Origin: Massilibacteroides sp. | GTDB taxonomy: Bacteria > Bacteroidota > Bacteroidia > Bacteroidales > Tannerellaceae | Reading direction: 5' to 3' | Assembly (NCBI GenBank): GCA_028708075.1 | Contig: JAQVZS010000006.1 | Coordinates: forward strand, 1 to 64,000 | Length of the DNA: 64,000 nucleotides | In this document: in pieces, positions 42,876-52,687 of the stretch | How positions within the stretch are numbered: the stretch's first letter is position 1 | Layout: each line of letters starts with the position of its first letter | Position numbers and translations under genes: made by a program | Notes under the pieces: model-generated | The model's input: the letters and a program-made list of their open reading frames with translations, nothing else | What the model was told of the DNA's origin: nothing | The model's database searches: none

Positions 42876-44320
42876 AACAAAGGTGAAAACAAACGCATAA
42901 ATGATTCAATAAACCGTTGTTTCAATGGCCTTTTCAACCAAACAGAAGGAATGATCATTTTACTATTCCCAATATCCTTATTAAAGACGTTTTTCATTTT
43001 AAGCGCAAAATCCGCTTCATAGACAAAGGCATTCACTTCAAAATTATGCTCGAAGCTCCGGAAATCCATATTGGCAGACCCCACAATCGTTAAATCATCA
43101 TCAATCACGATTTGTTTGGAATGAAGAAACCCTGGTAAGTAAAGATAAACCTTTACCCCGGCTCTTACCATCTCGTCTATGAATGAATGACTGGCTAAAT
43201 TAACTAATCGCGTATCCGATTTGCATGGTAACATTAGACGCACATCCACCCCCGCCAAAGCGGCCGTTTGAAGTGTTTGATTTAATCCTTCGGTCGGCAA
43301 AAAATACGGTGTCTGAATATATACATATTTCTTCGCATTGGAAATCGCATAAATAGTAGCCTGCAACAACGTACGCCAAATACCGACCGGGCCACTTGTC
43401 ACGACTTGCATCAAACTATGATTATACACGTCCGCCACGGGATAATATTCCGGTGTATCAATCAGGTTTTTAGTAACCACATACCAATCCACTAAAAAAG
43501 CAGCTTGTAAACCATGAGCTCCTTTGCCCGTAAATTTAAAATGCGTATCCCTCCAAATCCCCCATTTCAGGCCTTCAATATACCGGTCGGCAATATTCAT
43601 CCCCCCCATAAAACCAATCTCACCATCCACAATCACTATTTTCCGGTGATTACGATAATTCACCTTACTCGTCAATATCGGAAATACTACTTTCAAGAAA
43701 GGATATACTTCAATCCCTTCCTCCCGCATCTCGTCAAAAAATCGTTTTTTCACTTTCCACGAACCTACATCATCAAAAAGTATACGTATTTTGACTCCTT
43801 CCCGCGCCTTAACGATTAGAGCGTCTTGTATTTTTCGACCAATCTCGTCATCATTAAAGATATAATATTGAATATGTATATGATGTTTAGCCTGACGTAT
43901 CGCTTCCAACAAATCCTTAAATTTTTCTTTTCCGGAAGCATACACATGAATTTTCGTTCCATACAAAAGGGCCGCCTGGTTGCTGGATTCAAGGAGAGAA
44001 ATCAGTTGTCGGTACTTATCCGGAGAAACACAAACATCTTTCTTATATCCCCCCTGAAACGGCCGTTTCTTTATCCTTTTATACGTACGCCGGGAAATAA
44101 CACGCTGTTTGCGATTATCCTGGCCAAAGAAAAAATAAAAAGCCAATCCCACACCGGGAATAAACAATAAAACGATAACCCACGGAATAGTTTTCAATGG
44201 GTTCCTATTCTCCGTGATTATCACCAACACCAATCCCAAAATGGTGATGATGTACAACAGAAAAAAAATTGCACTTAAAACCGTTTGTACCAATCCGGCA
44301 AACTGTATGGCGAACAACAT
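42872..44320 (-). CDS. cls: Cardiolipin synthase
   Basis: This 482-residue phospholipase D family enzyme makes cardiolipin from two phosphatidylglycerols. Two N-terminal transmembrane helices (about 8-28 and 40-62, PLDc_N type) precede two HKD motifs: NHRKIVIVDG (near 222) and LHSKQIVIDDD (near 400). Other landmarks are IQYYIFNDDEIG and GSANMDFRSFEHN. It lies between the rsmD operon (stops overlapping) and the barrel protein gene, and is on its own transcript. Confidence 0.96.
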   Translation of the reverse strand: MLFAIQFAGLVQTVLSAIFFLLYIITILGLVLVIITENRNPLKTIPWVIVLLFIPGVGLAFYFFFGQDNRKQRVISRRTYKRIKKRPFQGGYKKDVCVSPDKYRQLISLLESSNQAALLYGTKIHVYASGKEKFKDLLEAIRQAKHHIHIQYYIFNDDEIGRKIQDALIVKAREGVKIRILFDDVGSWKVKKRFFDEMREEGIEVYPFLKVVFPILTSKVNYRNHRKIVIVDGEIGFMGGMNIADRYIEGLKWGIWRDTHFKFTGKGAHGLQAAFLVDWYVVTKNLIDTPEYYPVADVYNHSLMQVVTSGPVGIWRTLLQATIYAISNAKKYVYIQTPYFLPTEGLNQTLQTAALAGVDVRLMLPCKSDTRLVNLASHSFIDEMVRAGVKVYLYLPGFLHSKQIVIDDDLTIVGSANMDFRSFEHNFEVNAFVYEADFALKMKNVFNKDIGNSKMIIPSVWLKRPLKQRFIESFMRLFSPLF

Positions 44321-44382
44321 TCCCTAACTATTTATAAAACAAGAATAAAGATAGGAAATGATTTTAAATAAACAACGCCGGA

Positions 44383-47196
44383 TTAAAAACGTCTCCCAGG
44401 AGGCGGTCCACCAAAACCTCTTCTACCACCAGGGCCAGGCCCTCTGCGAGCATCATCCGCCGAAGCTCCACCCTTGAAAATGCTAAACCTATAAATAAAA
44501 TGTACCATAAAATAGCTATTCAGCGTATTGTATTCGGAATAAGTTGTTGCCGTCGCGTTCGCGCTATACGAAATATTACTGCGATCCTGCAAAATATCGT
44601 AAATCTTTAAACGAAGAGTTCCCTGGTTTCCCTTCAGAAACGTTTTCGACAAAGCCGCGTTCCACAACAATTCTTCCTGATCATATCCACTGGCATATCC
44701 CGAATTCGTCGAATAATTTACGTCACTCTCAATCTTAAAATTATAGGGCAAATAAAGCGTCGTCGTTCCGCCCACCCGATAGTTAAAGGTTTCCAAATTA
44801 TTTTGCGTCTGAAGCGAATTGTCCGTTTTACTATACGAAATACTACCGTTCACCCCAAGGTCCATCAGATCCGATCGAAAATCGATCCCCGCATTTTCAG
44901 ACAAAGAAAGCTGTCTGTTTCTGTTCTTCTCTCCATTTGAAAAACCATTGTTATTCAAGAAAGAGGCAAAAGTCATAGAATTGATGGAGAACTTTTTGTT
45001 TTTTAAAGGGGTATTTATGATCGCACGAATATTGGCATTGTAATTTCCATCTACATTCTTATACGTCGTTTCTCTTTTACCAGCTTCATCCTGACTATAG
45101 ACCGTAGACGAAACAATATCGTTTATTACATAATTCGTATTCGCCATAACCATAAAGGCCGTCTGTTTCTCAGGCTCAAAGTTATGAAAACGCACAGACA
45201 AATTGTTTCTATAAGTAGGTTTCAAATCCGGATTACCGATTACAGTATTTAACGGATCCGAGATATCCGGAACCGGCTGTAACTGCGTCATACTCGGCTG
45301 ACTGGTACGCCCGTTATACCAAACACGCAAATTCGACTGTTTACTAAACATATAATTAAACTGTGCCGTTGGCGACACATTAATCACATTACGCGAAAAG
45401 TTGGAAAACACGGAATCTCCGATAAAATTTTCACTCTTGCTGTAAGAAGGATCCACATTAAACCCAATCGTATAATTATATTTTTGACGCTGCGCTTTAA
45501 AACTGATTCCTATGCGTTGCGAAATGAAATCGTTTCGAAAATTTTTGCTGTACGTCGTATCCAATTGAGTATATTCATTACCTTCCAAATCTTTATTGTA
45601 CGAATTTTTTAACGATTCCTGCTGCCGTTGACTAAAACTGTAGGTCAACTGCAAAAAATTATTCCGTCCTAACGGTTCTACCCATGAAGTAAACACCCGA
45701 TAATTATAACCAGAGTTATCGTAACGAATCCGTTGATCGAGAATACTGTCTTTCGCGCTATTAGATTCCTGTTTATAATAATAATCCTCATCAGTATACG
45801 AATCGCTCAGTCCGCCCGATAAAGATGCACTAAACACACGCCCCTTGGAGTTTAACTTCCGGCTGAATTCCAAACGTCCGCTGACATCATAACCTTGCCC
45901 ATCCGAATTGGTCTGCGAACTGACACGACGAATCGTATCCGTAGCATTATTCATCACATCCGTCAACTCATCCGAAAAACCAGAACTCCGGCTATATTCA
46001 AATTCCGGACGGAAAATAATATTTGTCAGCGTATCCGGCTTCCACTCCAAACGGAATTCGGTTCCGATATTATCGCTTACCGGATTACTTTTGTTTTTTG
46101 AATATTCCAACAATGTGCTGTCCTGAGAGACAAAACTCTCTTTACGAACATTGCTCTGTGCATCATTATCCGAATGAGAATAACGGGTATTTCCCGACCA
46201 CGTAAATGTAGAACTGAATTCTTTACTAAAATTTAATCCCGCATTTCCTGACGAAGTAATCCCATTACCAGCACCAAAGCCACCCAGCATACGGCGCCCA
46301 CCACCGCCCATCCCCGAGAACATCGCAGACGCTAAATCCGTAAATCCCATATTATTGGTATTGTTCAAGCCACCCATAAAAGTCAGCTGATCGTTGTTAA
46401 TAAAGCGGTTCACCATGGCATTCGCTTCGTAACGGTCTTTACTGCCGTATCCGGCAAATGCATTCCCAAACCAACCCTGTTTCATTCCAGACTTAACCGT
46501 CAGGTTGATAGTCGCTTCTTCATCACCATCGTCAAAGCCGGTCATCATAGTCATATCACTTTTCCGGTCATACACTTGAATTTTATCCACCATTTGAGCC
46601 GGGAGATTTTTGGAAGCTACTTTCGGATCGTTGGTAAAGAATTCTTTCCCGTCGACCATAATCTTCTTTATTTCTTTTCCATTGACCGTTATTTTCCCAT
46701 CACTGCTGACTTCAACGCCCGGCATCTTTTTCAGCAGATCCTCCAGCATCGAGCCTTCCGTCACTTTGTACGAATCCGCGTTATACTCTACCGTATCGTT
46801 TCTCACCGTCACCTCCGGAGCTTTCCCGAGTACGACCGCTTCACCCAATTCAATCGCGCCATCGCTTAATTCCAGCTTACCCACCTCTACCGGATTCTTC
46901 TTTCCGGTAATAGTCAACGGTTGATATAAATGATTAAAACCTACAAAAGTAATGTGCAGCAAATAACTGCCCGGACGAATATTTTTCAATACGAAACTGC
47001 CGTTCTTCTCGCTTACCACTCCACCAACCAAAATACTGTCTTTCACACTCAACAACCTGACAGTTGCCTGTTCAACAGGAATATCAGTTCCCTCCTCGAC
47101 TACCTGACCCTTAACATTCACTTTTGCCCGCTGTGCGAAAACAGTAGCCGAGAACAGTAAAAAGATCATACACAAAAAGAAATGTTGTAATTTCAT
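44383..47196 (-). CDS. TonB-dependent receptor-like outer membrane protein
   Basis: I chose ATG at 47196 (MKLQHFFLC) because a clean signal peptide follows, ending near VFAQ; a start at 47244 adds 16 unlikely residues. The mature protein has a CarboxypepD-regulatory-like beta domain (VKGQVVEEGTDIPVEQATV), a plug-like domain (MLEDLLKKMPGVEVSSDG, KKIMVDGKEFF), and a large C-terminal barrel of about 650 residues. A Gly-rich loop (SGMGGGGRRMLGG) interrupts it, and the C-terminus is a Gly/Arg/Pro tail. It resembles the outer-membrane beta-barrel family 3 proteins rather than SusC; no SusD-like partner adjoins. The ligand is unknown. Confidence 0.85.
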   Translation of the reverse strand: MKLQHFFLCMIFLLFSATVFAQRAKVNVKGQVVEEGTDIPVEQATVRLLSVKDSILVGGVVSEKNGSFVLKNIRPGSYLLHITFVGFNHLYQPLTITGKKNPVEVGKLELSDGAIELGEAVVLGKAPEVTVRNDTVEYNADSYKVTEGSMLEDLLKKMPGVEVSSDGKITVNGKEIKKIMVDGKEFFTNDPKVASKNLPAQMVDKIQVYDRKSDMTMMTGFDDGDEEATINLTVKSGMKQGWFGNAFAGYGSKDRYEANAMVNRFINNDQLTFMGGLNNTNNMGFTDLASAMFSGMGGGGRRMLGGFGAGNGITSSGNAGLNFSKEFSSTFTWSGNTRYSHSDNDAQSNVRKESFVSQDSTLLEYSKNKSNPVSDNIGTEFRLEWKPDTLTNIIFRPEFEYSRSSGFSDELTDVMNNATDTIRRVSSQTNSDGQGYDVSGRLEFSRKLNSKGRVFSASLSGGLSDSYTDEDYYYKQESNSAKDSILDQRIRYDNSGYNYRVFTSWVEPLGRNNFLQLTYSFSQRQQESLKNSYNKDLEGNEYTQLDTTYSKNFRNDFISQRIGISFKAQRQKYNYTIGFNVDPSYSKSENFIGDSVFSNFSRNVINVSPTAQFNYMFSKQSNLRVWYNGRTSQPSMTQLQPVPDISDPLNTVIGNPDLKPTYRNNLSVRFHNFEPEKQTAFMVMANTNYVINDIVSSTVYSQDEAGKRETTYKNVDGNYNANIRAIINTPLKNKKFSINSMTFASFLNNNGFSNGEKNRNRQLSLSENAGIDFRSDLMDLGVNGSISYSKTDNSLQTQNNLETFNYRVGGTTTLYLPYNFKIESDVNYSTNSGYASGYDQEELLWNAALSKTFLKGNQGTLRLKIYDILQDRSNISYSANATATTYSEYNTLNSYFMVHFIYRFSIFKGGASADDARRGPGPGGRRGFGGPPPGRRF

Positions 47197-47363
47197 AATC
47201 CGTCTATACAAATATATTTTCAATTGAAATGATAGACGAGACAATAGAGATCGAGTTTAAAATACGGCATATAATTTTACATTAATTAACCCCATTAGCA
47301 ACAAAAAATATTCCACAATCAAAATCATCAACTCTGCAAATGAGTATATCCATAAACATATAC

Positions 47364-47371
47364 TATATTTG
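47364..47371 (+). promoter_or_regulatory. Candidate -7 box for rnr
   Basis: TATATTTG matches TAnnTTTG, 67 bases before the rnr ATG. No clear -33 element. Confidence 0.45.
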
Positions 47372-47438
47372 TATAAAACTGTTTCCGAATCCGTTTGGTC
47401 GGATTTAATAATAATAGAATCCCATAAAACAGATAATT

Positions 47439-49580
47439 ATGGCAAGAAACAAAGATAAAAACAAAAGTACGCACATGCGCAAAGAAGCGATGTTGGCAGC
47501 GATTATGTCTCTCTTTCAATCTTCTCCCAAAGAACTTTTTAACTACAAACAGGTAAGTAAATTAATCGGTGTGGATAATCCGGTACAAAAGATGCAGACA
47601 GTAGACATTCTCTATGACCTCTGTGCCGAAGATATCATCACGGAAATAGACCGTGGACGTTACCGATTAAACGGACTAGGGACGGTTGCCGTCGGTACCT
47701 TCATGCGTCGCAGCAACGGGAAGAACTCGTTTATCCCTGAAGACGGCGGAAGCCCGGTTTTCGTAGCCGAGCGTAATTCAATGCACGCCATGGCGGGCGA
47801 CAAGGTAAAAGTACAGCTTTTGGCGAAACGTAAGGGGGCCGAACCTGAAGCGGAAGTTGTGGAAATTCTGGAAAGGAAAGAACGAATTTTTGTCGGCAAA
47901 TTGCAAGTCGCCCGGGGATTCGCATTCCTGATAACGGAAGATAAAACCTTGGCAAACGATATTTTTATCCCGAAAGAAAAACTCAAAGGCGGAAAGAACG
48001 GCGACAAGGCGATTGTACGGATCGTTAAATGGCCGGATGTCGCGAAAAACCCCATCGGAGAAGTCGTCGACATTCTGGGAATAGCCGGACAAAACAATGC
48101 GGAGATGCATGCGATCCTAGCAGAATTCGGGTTACCCTACAAATATCCGGCCGCCGTCGAACGGGCTGCCGACAAAATACCGGATCTCATTCCGGCTGAA
48201 GAAATCGCCAAGCGGGAAGACTTCCGCCAAGTATTGACTTTTACTATCGACCCTAAAGACGCGAAAGACTTTGACGATGCGCTTTCTTTTCGCCGGTTAA
48301 ACAACGGTAATATCGAAATCGGCGTGCATATCGCCGATGTGACGCATTACGTCACTCCCGGCAGCCTGATCGATCGTGAGGCGGAAAGCCGCGCCACATC
48401 CGTCTACCTTGTCGACCGCACCATACCCATGTTACCCGAACGCCTATGCAACCTGATTTGCTCCCTCCGTCCGGACGAAGAAAAATTGTGCTTCTCAACC
48501 ATTTTCGAAATAAACGACAATGCGGAAGTCATCAAATCCCGGATTGGGCGGACGATAATCAAAAGCAACCAGCGCTACACCTATGAAGAAGCCCAGGAAG
48601 TGATCGAAACTGGTGAAGGAGAGCATAAAGACGCGATCCTTACTTTAAATACGTTGGCCAAAAAGATTCGTGAACGACGCTTTAAGAACGGTGCAATCAA
48701 TTTCGATCGCTACGAAGTCAAATTCGACATTGACGAAAACGGCAAACCTCTACGCGTTTATTTCAAAGAAGCGAAAGATTCGAACAAGCTGATCGAAGAA
48801 TTTATGTTATTGGCCAACCGCACGGTAGCCGAATTTATCGGTAAAGTGAAAAAGGGGCAAGCGAAAAAAACATTTGTTTACCGCATTCATGAACTACCCG
48901 ACCCGGAAAAAATGGAAAACTTCGCCACCTTCATCCGCCGCTTCGGTTATCGGCTGAAAACAGAAGGAGGTAGGACGGAAGTCTCGAAGGGCATTAACAA
49001 CCTGTTGGATACCGTGCAGGGAAAACCAGAAGAGAACCTTATCGAAACGGTTGCGATCCGTGCCATGCAAAAAGCCAAATATTCCACGGATAATGTAGGA
49101 CACTACGGGTTGGCCTTCGATTATTATACACATTTTACGTCGCCTATTCGCCGCTATCCGGACATGATGGTACACCGGTTGCTGGAACGCTATCTCGACG
49201 GCGGGCGCAGTGTCGTCAAAAGTAAATACGAAGAAGTTTGCGAACACTGTTCGACAATGGAACAGACTGCAGCTAACGCTGAACGGGCTTCCATCAAATA
49301 CAAACAGGTAGAGTTCATGAGCGACAAATTAGGCTGTGTTTACGACGGAGTAATCTCGGGCGTCACCGAATGGGGGCTTTATGTAGAACTGAACGAAAAT
49401 AAATGCGAAGGATTAGTCCCCATACGTGATTTGGACGACGACTACTACGAATTCGATGAAAAGAATTACTGCCTGATGGGCCGCCGGAAAAAACATCAAT
49501 ACCGCTTGGGCGATCCGATCACCATAAAAGTAGCCCAAGCCAATCTGGAACGGAAACAACTTGATTTCATGTTGGTTTAA
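47439..49580 (+). CDS. rnr: Ribonuclease R
   Basis: RNase R is a 3'-5' exoribonuclease that degrades structured RNA. The 713-residue protein has an N-terminal winged-helix-like region (about 15-85), cold-shock domains (about 95-240), the RNB catalytic domain (about 265-590) with the metal-binding IDPKDAKDFDDALSF and HYGLAFDYYTHFTSPIRRYPD, whose first 20 residues carry the pattern, and a C-terminal S1 domain (about 625-710). The conserved Asp cluster near 272-281 is intact. It is a single gene. Confidence 0.96.
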   Translation: MARNKDKNKSTHMRKEAMLAAIMSLFQSSPKELFNYKQVSKLIGVDNPVQKMQTVDILYDLCAEDIITEIDRGRYRLNGLGTVAVGTFMRRSNGKNSFIPEDGGSPVFVAERNSMHAMAGDKVKVQLLAKRKGAEPEAEVVEILERKERIFVGKLQVARGFAFLITEDKTLANDIFIPKEKLKGGKNGDKAIVRIVKWPDVAKNPIGEVVDILGIAGQNNAEMHAILAEFGLPYKYPAAVERAADKIPDLIPAEEIAKREDFRQVLTFTIDPKDAKDFDDALSFRRLNNGNIEIGVHIADVTHYVTPGSLIDREAESRATSVYLVDRTIPMLPERLCNLICSLRPDEEKLCFSTIFEINDNAEVIKSRIGRTIIKSNQRYTYEEAQEVIETGEGEHKDAILTLNTLAKKIRERRFKNGAINFDRYEVKFDIDENGKPLRVYFKEAKDSNKLIEEFMLLANRTVAEFIGKVKKGQAKKTFVYRIHELPDPEKMENFATFIRRFGYRLKTEGGRTEVSKGINNLLDTVQGKPEENLIETVAIRAMQKAKYSTDNVGHYGLAFDYYTHFTSPIRRYPDMMVHRLLERYLDGGRSVVKSKYEEVCEHCSTMEQTAANAERASIKYKQVEFMSDKLGCVYDGVISGVTEWGLYVELNENKCEGLVPIRDLDDDYYEFDEKNYCLMGRRKKHQYRLGDPITIKVAQANLERKQLDFMLV

Positions 49581-49667
49581 GTCATCGGGATGTAAGAATC
49601 CGTTTTTTTCGGCCGATGTCAGGAGTAACAAAAAAATTGACAAAAGGCATATACAGAAAGAGACATA

Positions 49668-50885
49668 TCAGAAATAATCCGAGAAATAGGGTTTTTCATT
49701 CGGAATAATATTCTCCAATAACTTCAACGTTTTGGGATCTGCTTTCAAGTGCTCCACCTTATAAAAATACGACGGGCGGCGAAAACTCATCATCAAAGCC
49801 GTCAACGTTTGAATATTCAAAACCACAGGACGACCGATCTTTTCGCGTGTCACAGTTACAGTACCGTCTTTTGCCCAACTCAATCCGAAAATACCGTTGT
49901 TCCAGTCGGCAATCGGATCAGTCACTACAAAATGGAAGGAACGACCTTTCATCGCAAACGGATATTCTTTCAAAAAAGCTTCCACATCGACGATACGTCC
50001 CATAAAATAAGGTTCGATGGATTCAACAATCTGACTATCATCCAACAAATAAGCGATTGGCTCGTTTTTATAGACATGTCCTTCCAGCTTATCGATCATG
50101 GAATCATGCGCATGAATAAAGTTCCACAACCCTTTGCGTGCTTCCTGGTTGAGATAAATAATCTCTTTAATATGAAAAATATCATCCTCTATCCAATACA
50201 TCAGATAACCCATAGGGATATTGTGACCGTCATAATAAACAGCCGCGTTCCGTTCCTCTTCGTTCTCCCAACGCCAATATTCGTCCCATTCCAACTTTTC
50301 GCGGATCATGGAGCCATGCGTGCTTTTTGCGAAACGATCGTATGTATCGATAACAACTTTATCGTCAATCGGCACCCGTTCCACGTAGCCGGGCTGATCG
50401 GGATATTTCGGAATTTGCGTATCTTTCAACGTAAACATCAGATGCTCGGAAATAATTTCCCAGCCTTTTCTCCTGTAATAGGGAATAGAATAGGGATAAA
50501 GATAAGAAATCCATTGTTTTTTTTCACGCATCTTACCCAATCCGACCTTAATCAGGTCGTTCATCAAACCCATATTGGTATATTCGGGGTACGTACCTAC
50601 ACCGGTAAGCCCTCCCATCTTGAAGAGCTTGCCGTGAATATTCACAATACAAGGATAAATACAGATCTGTGAAACAAGTCGTTCGCCATTAAACCATCCC
50701 AGTACTTCCGACTTTTGGAGTACCGGGCGTTTCGCTCGGACAATTTCACCGTCTTCGTAACCGCTTTCTTCCAGTTCTTGGTTCGTGACTTGAAAGACAT
50801 AGCGCAAAAGTTCATTATACTGGTCCAGATACTTGACGCTGACCGGTTTTAATACTAATTGTTCGCGTAATTTATGACCTTGCAT
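49668..50885 (-). CDS. Eis-like GNAT N-acetyltransferase
   Basis: This 405-residue protein has two GNAT-like halves and a C-terminal SCP2-like domain, the layout of the Eis (enhanced intracellular survival) family. The first half has GGLTGVGTYPEYTNMGLMND, where acetyl-CoA-binding GVGTxPEYxxxGLM is clear near residue 92. YPYSIPYYRRKGWE follows. Mycobacterial Eis acetylates aminoglycosides and a host phosphatase; most bacterial relatives have unknown substrates, so resistance should not be assumed. It is separate from nadB, which starts further upstream, and has its own -7 box. Confidence 0.85.
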   Translation of the reverse strand: MQGHKLREQLVLKPVSVKYLDQYNELLRYVFQVTNQELEESGYEDGEIVRAKRPVLQKSEVLGWFNGERLVSQICIYPCIVNIHGKLFKMGGLTGVGTYPEYTNMGLMNDLIKVGLGKMREKKQWISYLYPYSIPYYRRKGWEIISEHLMFTLKDTQIPKYPDQPGYVERVPIDDKVVIDTYDRFAKSTHGSMIREKLEWDEYWRWENEEERNAAVYYDGHNIPMGYLMYWIEDDIFHIKEIIYLNQEARKGLWNFIHAHDSMIDKLEGHVYKNEPIAYLLDDSQIVESIEPYFMGRIVDVEAFLKEYPFAMKGRSFHFVVTDPIADWNNGIFGLSWAKDGTVTVTREKIGRPVVLNIQTLTALMMSFRRPSYFYKVEHLKADPKTLKLLENIIPNEKPYFSDYF

Positions 50886-50905
50886 GATTCTTTATAAATT
50901 CACTG

Positions 50906-50913
50906 CAAATGTA
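50906..50913 (-). promoter_or_regulatory. Candidate -7 box for the Eis-like gene
   Basis: The minus strand reads TACATTTG (TAnnTTTG), 20 bases before the ATG at 50885. No clear -33. Confidence 0.45.
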
Positions 50914-50968
50914 TTATTATTTTAATACGAATGTTCCTTGTTTCCCAAAAAACAGAAAGTCACCTAAT

Positions 50969-52561
50969 TTATTCTTTGCATATGTCAGACGAAGTTTTCT
51001 TCGGCGGATAGTCCAAGGTGTAATGCAAGCCCCGGCTTTCCTTCCGTTCGATTGCCTGCCGCATAATCAGATAACCGGTATTGACCATATTCCGCAACTC
51101 GCAAATTGCTTTCGAGGCAACCGATCGTTTAAACAGACTTTCTGTTTCTTCGTAAATGATATCCAACCGATCCCAGGCACGTTTCAGACGCAGATCGGAA
51201 CGTACAATGCCGACATACGTACTCATAATTTGACCAACTTCCTTGACACTTTGCGTGATCAGTACCATCTCCTCCGGCGAAGTCATCCCCTCATCGTTCC
51301 ACGCCGGGACATTTTCCTGATAAGAATAACGATCTATAACCGAACAGCTATGTTTGGCAGCAGCATCCGCATAAACCACCGCTTCGATCAGTGAATTGGA
51401 AGCGAGCCGGTTTCCTCCATGCAATCCGGTACAGGCACATTCTCCTACAGCATAGAGGCGATTGATCGACGAGCGGGCGTCCAAATCAACCTTAATTCCT
51501 CCGCAAAGATAGTGTGCAGCTGGAGCAACCGGAATAAAATCACGCGTAATGTCGATCCCTATATCCAAGCATTTCTTATAAATATTTGGAAAATGTTTAC
51601 GGGTCTCTTCCGCGTTCTTATGCGTTACATCCAAATAAACATGATCGTCGCCACGGTTTTTCATCTCGTTGTCAATGGCACGTGCTACAATATCGCGCGG
51701 CGCTAACGATAAGCGTTTATCATATTTTTGCATAAACTCTTTTCCGTCTTTTGTCCGTAAGACTCCCCCGTAGCCACGCATGGCTTCTGTGATCAGAAAG
51801 GAAGGGCGATCCCCCGGATGAAAAAGCGCCGTCGGATGAAACTGGACAAATTCCATATCCTTAACCGTTCCTTTCGCACGATAGACCATCGCAATCCCGT
51901 CACCGGTCGCCACCATCGGATTCGTCGTAGTTTGGTAAACCGCGCCGATTCCCCCAGTAGCCATTAACGTTATTTTAGACAGAAACGTGTCAATCTTTCC
52001 CGTTTCCATATCCATGACATACGCTCCAAAACATTCGATGTCTGGAGTCTGTCGAGTCACTTTAACCCCCAAATGATGCTGTGTAAGGATTTCAATAGTA
52101 AAATGATTCTCATAAATATCGATATTCGAATGTTTTTGTACAGCCCGGATAAGGCTGTCCTGTATTTCCGCTCCGGTATTGTCTTTGTGGTGCAAGATAC
52201 GGAATTCAGAATGACCACCTTCACGGTGCAAGTCGAAGTTTCCTTTCTCGTCTTTATCAAAGTCCACCCCCCAACTAATTAACTCTTTAATCTGCGCCGG
52301 TGCGTTTCGAACCACTTTTTCCACAGCTGCCCGGGCGCTGAGATAATCTCCGGCGATCATGGTATCTTCAATATGCTTCTCAAAATTATCTGTGATCAAG
52401 TTGGTAACAGAAGCAATACCCCCCTGCGCAAAATACGTATTTGCTTCTTCCAAATTTGTTTTCGAAATTAACGCTACTTTACCCTTTCCCGCAACCTTTA
52501 GCGCGAAACTCATACCCGCAATTCCCGAACCGATCACCAAAAAATCGTACCGCTTTACCAT
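50969..52561 (-). CDS. nadB: L-aspartate oxidase
   Basis: NadB oxidises L-aspartate to iminoaspartate, the first step of de novo NAD synthesis, using FAD. The 530-residue protein opens with the FAD-binding GSGIAGMSFALKVAG (11-25), followed by ANTYFAQGGIASV near 42. HREGGHSEFR and later LCGGIKVD and GLHGGNRLASNSLIEA are the succinate dehydrogenase/aspartate oxidase signatures. The C-terminal helical domain ends near MRQAIERKESRGLHY. nadA and nadC are not in this window. It has its own -7 box and diverges from DUF4271. Confidence 0.96.
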   Translation of the reverse strand: MVKRYDFLVIGSGIAGMSFALKVAGKGKVALISKTNLEEANTYFAQGGIASVTNLITDNFEKHIEDTMIAGDYLSARAAVEKVVRNAPAQIKELISWGVDFDKDEKGNFDLHREGGHSEFRILHHKDNTGAEIQDSLIRAVQKHSNIDIYENHFTIEILTQHHLGVKVTRQTPDIECFGAYVMDMETGKIDTFLSKITLMATGGIGAVYQTTTNPMVATGDGIAMVYRAKGTVKDMEFVQFHPTALFHPGDRPSFLITEAMRGYGGVLRTKDGKEFMQKYDKRLSLAPRDIVARAIDNEMKNRGDDHVYLDVTHKNAEETRKHFPNIYKKCLDIGIDITRDFIPVAPAAHYLCGGIKVDLDARSSINRLYAVGECACTGLHGGNRLASNSLIEAVVYADAAAKHSCSVIDRYSYQENVPAWNDEGMTSPEEMVLITQSVKEVGQIMSTYVGIVRSDLRLKRAWDRLDIIYEETESLFKRSVASKAICELRNMVNTGYLIMRQAIERKESRGLHYTLDYPPKKTSSDICKE

Positions 52562-52581
52562 TTTGCTTCGTTTAATACCTA

Positions 52582-52589
52582 CAAAAGTA
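52582..52589 (-). promoter_or_regulatory. Candidate -7 box for nadB
   Basis: The minus strand reads TACTTTTG, 20 bases before the nadB ATG. A TTTG is 12 bases upstream, too close for a standard -33. Confidence 0.5.
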
Positions 52590-52653
52590 TAAATTAACAG
52601 CCAAACGCATCATATATTCCATAAATAACACATGGAATCTTTTTCGCTATCTT

Positions 52654-52661
52654 TATCTTTG
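52654..52661 (+). promoter_or_regulatory. Candidate -7 box for the DUF4271-hemD-rnpA operon
   Basis: TATCTTTG matches TAnnTTTG, 26 bases before the ATG at 52688. This is the only promoter box seen before the five overlapping genes. Confidence 0.55.
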
Positions 52662-52687
52662 CGGTCAGAAAATTGAGAAAGTAAAGC

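Noticed and set aside
47197..47244. Longer N-terminus for the barrel protein starting at 47244
   Set aside because: A clean signal peptide begins at the ATG at 47196, and a -7-like box (TATATTTG on the minus strand at 47209-47216) lies between the two starts.
49581..49620. Possible terminator after rnr (GGAT...ATCC then a T-run)
   Set aside because: The stem is only four base pairs, too weak to call.
49749..50672. A 307-codon open frame on the plus strand
   Set aside because: It lies antisense to the Eis-like acetyltransferase, has no recognisable domain and is rich in His/Ile/Asn typical of a shadow frame.
49668..50885. Aminoglycoside resistance from the Eis-like gene
   Set aside because: Family membership alone does not show drug acetylation, and most bacterial relatives have unknown substrates.
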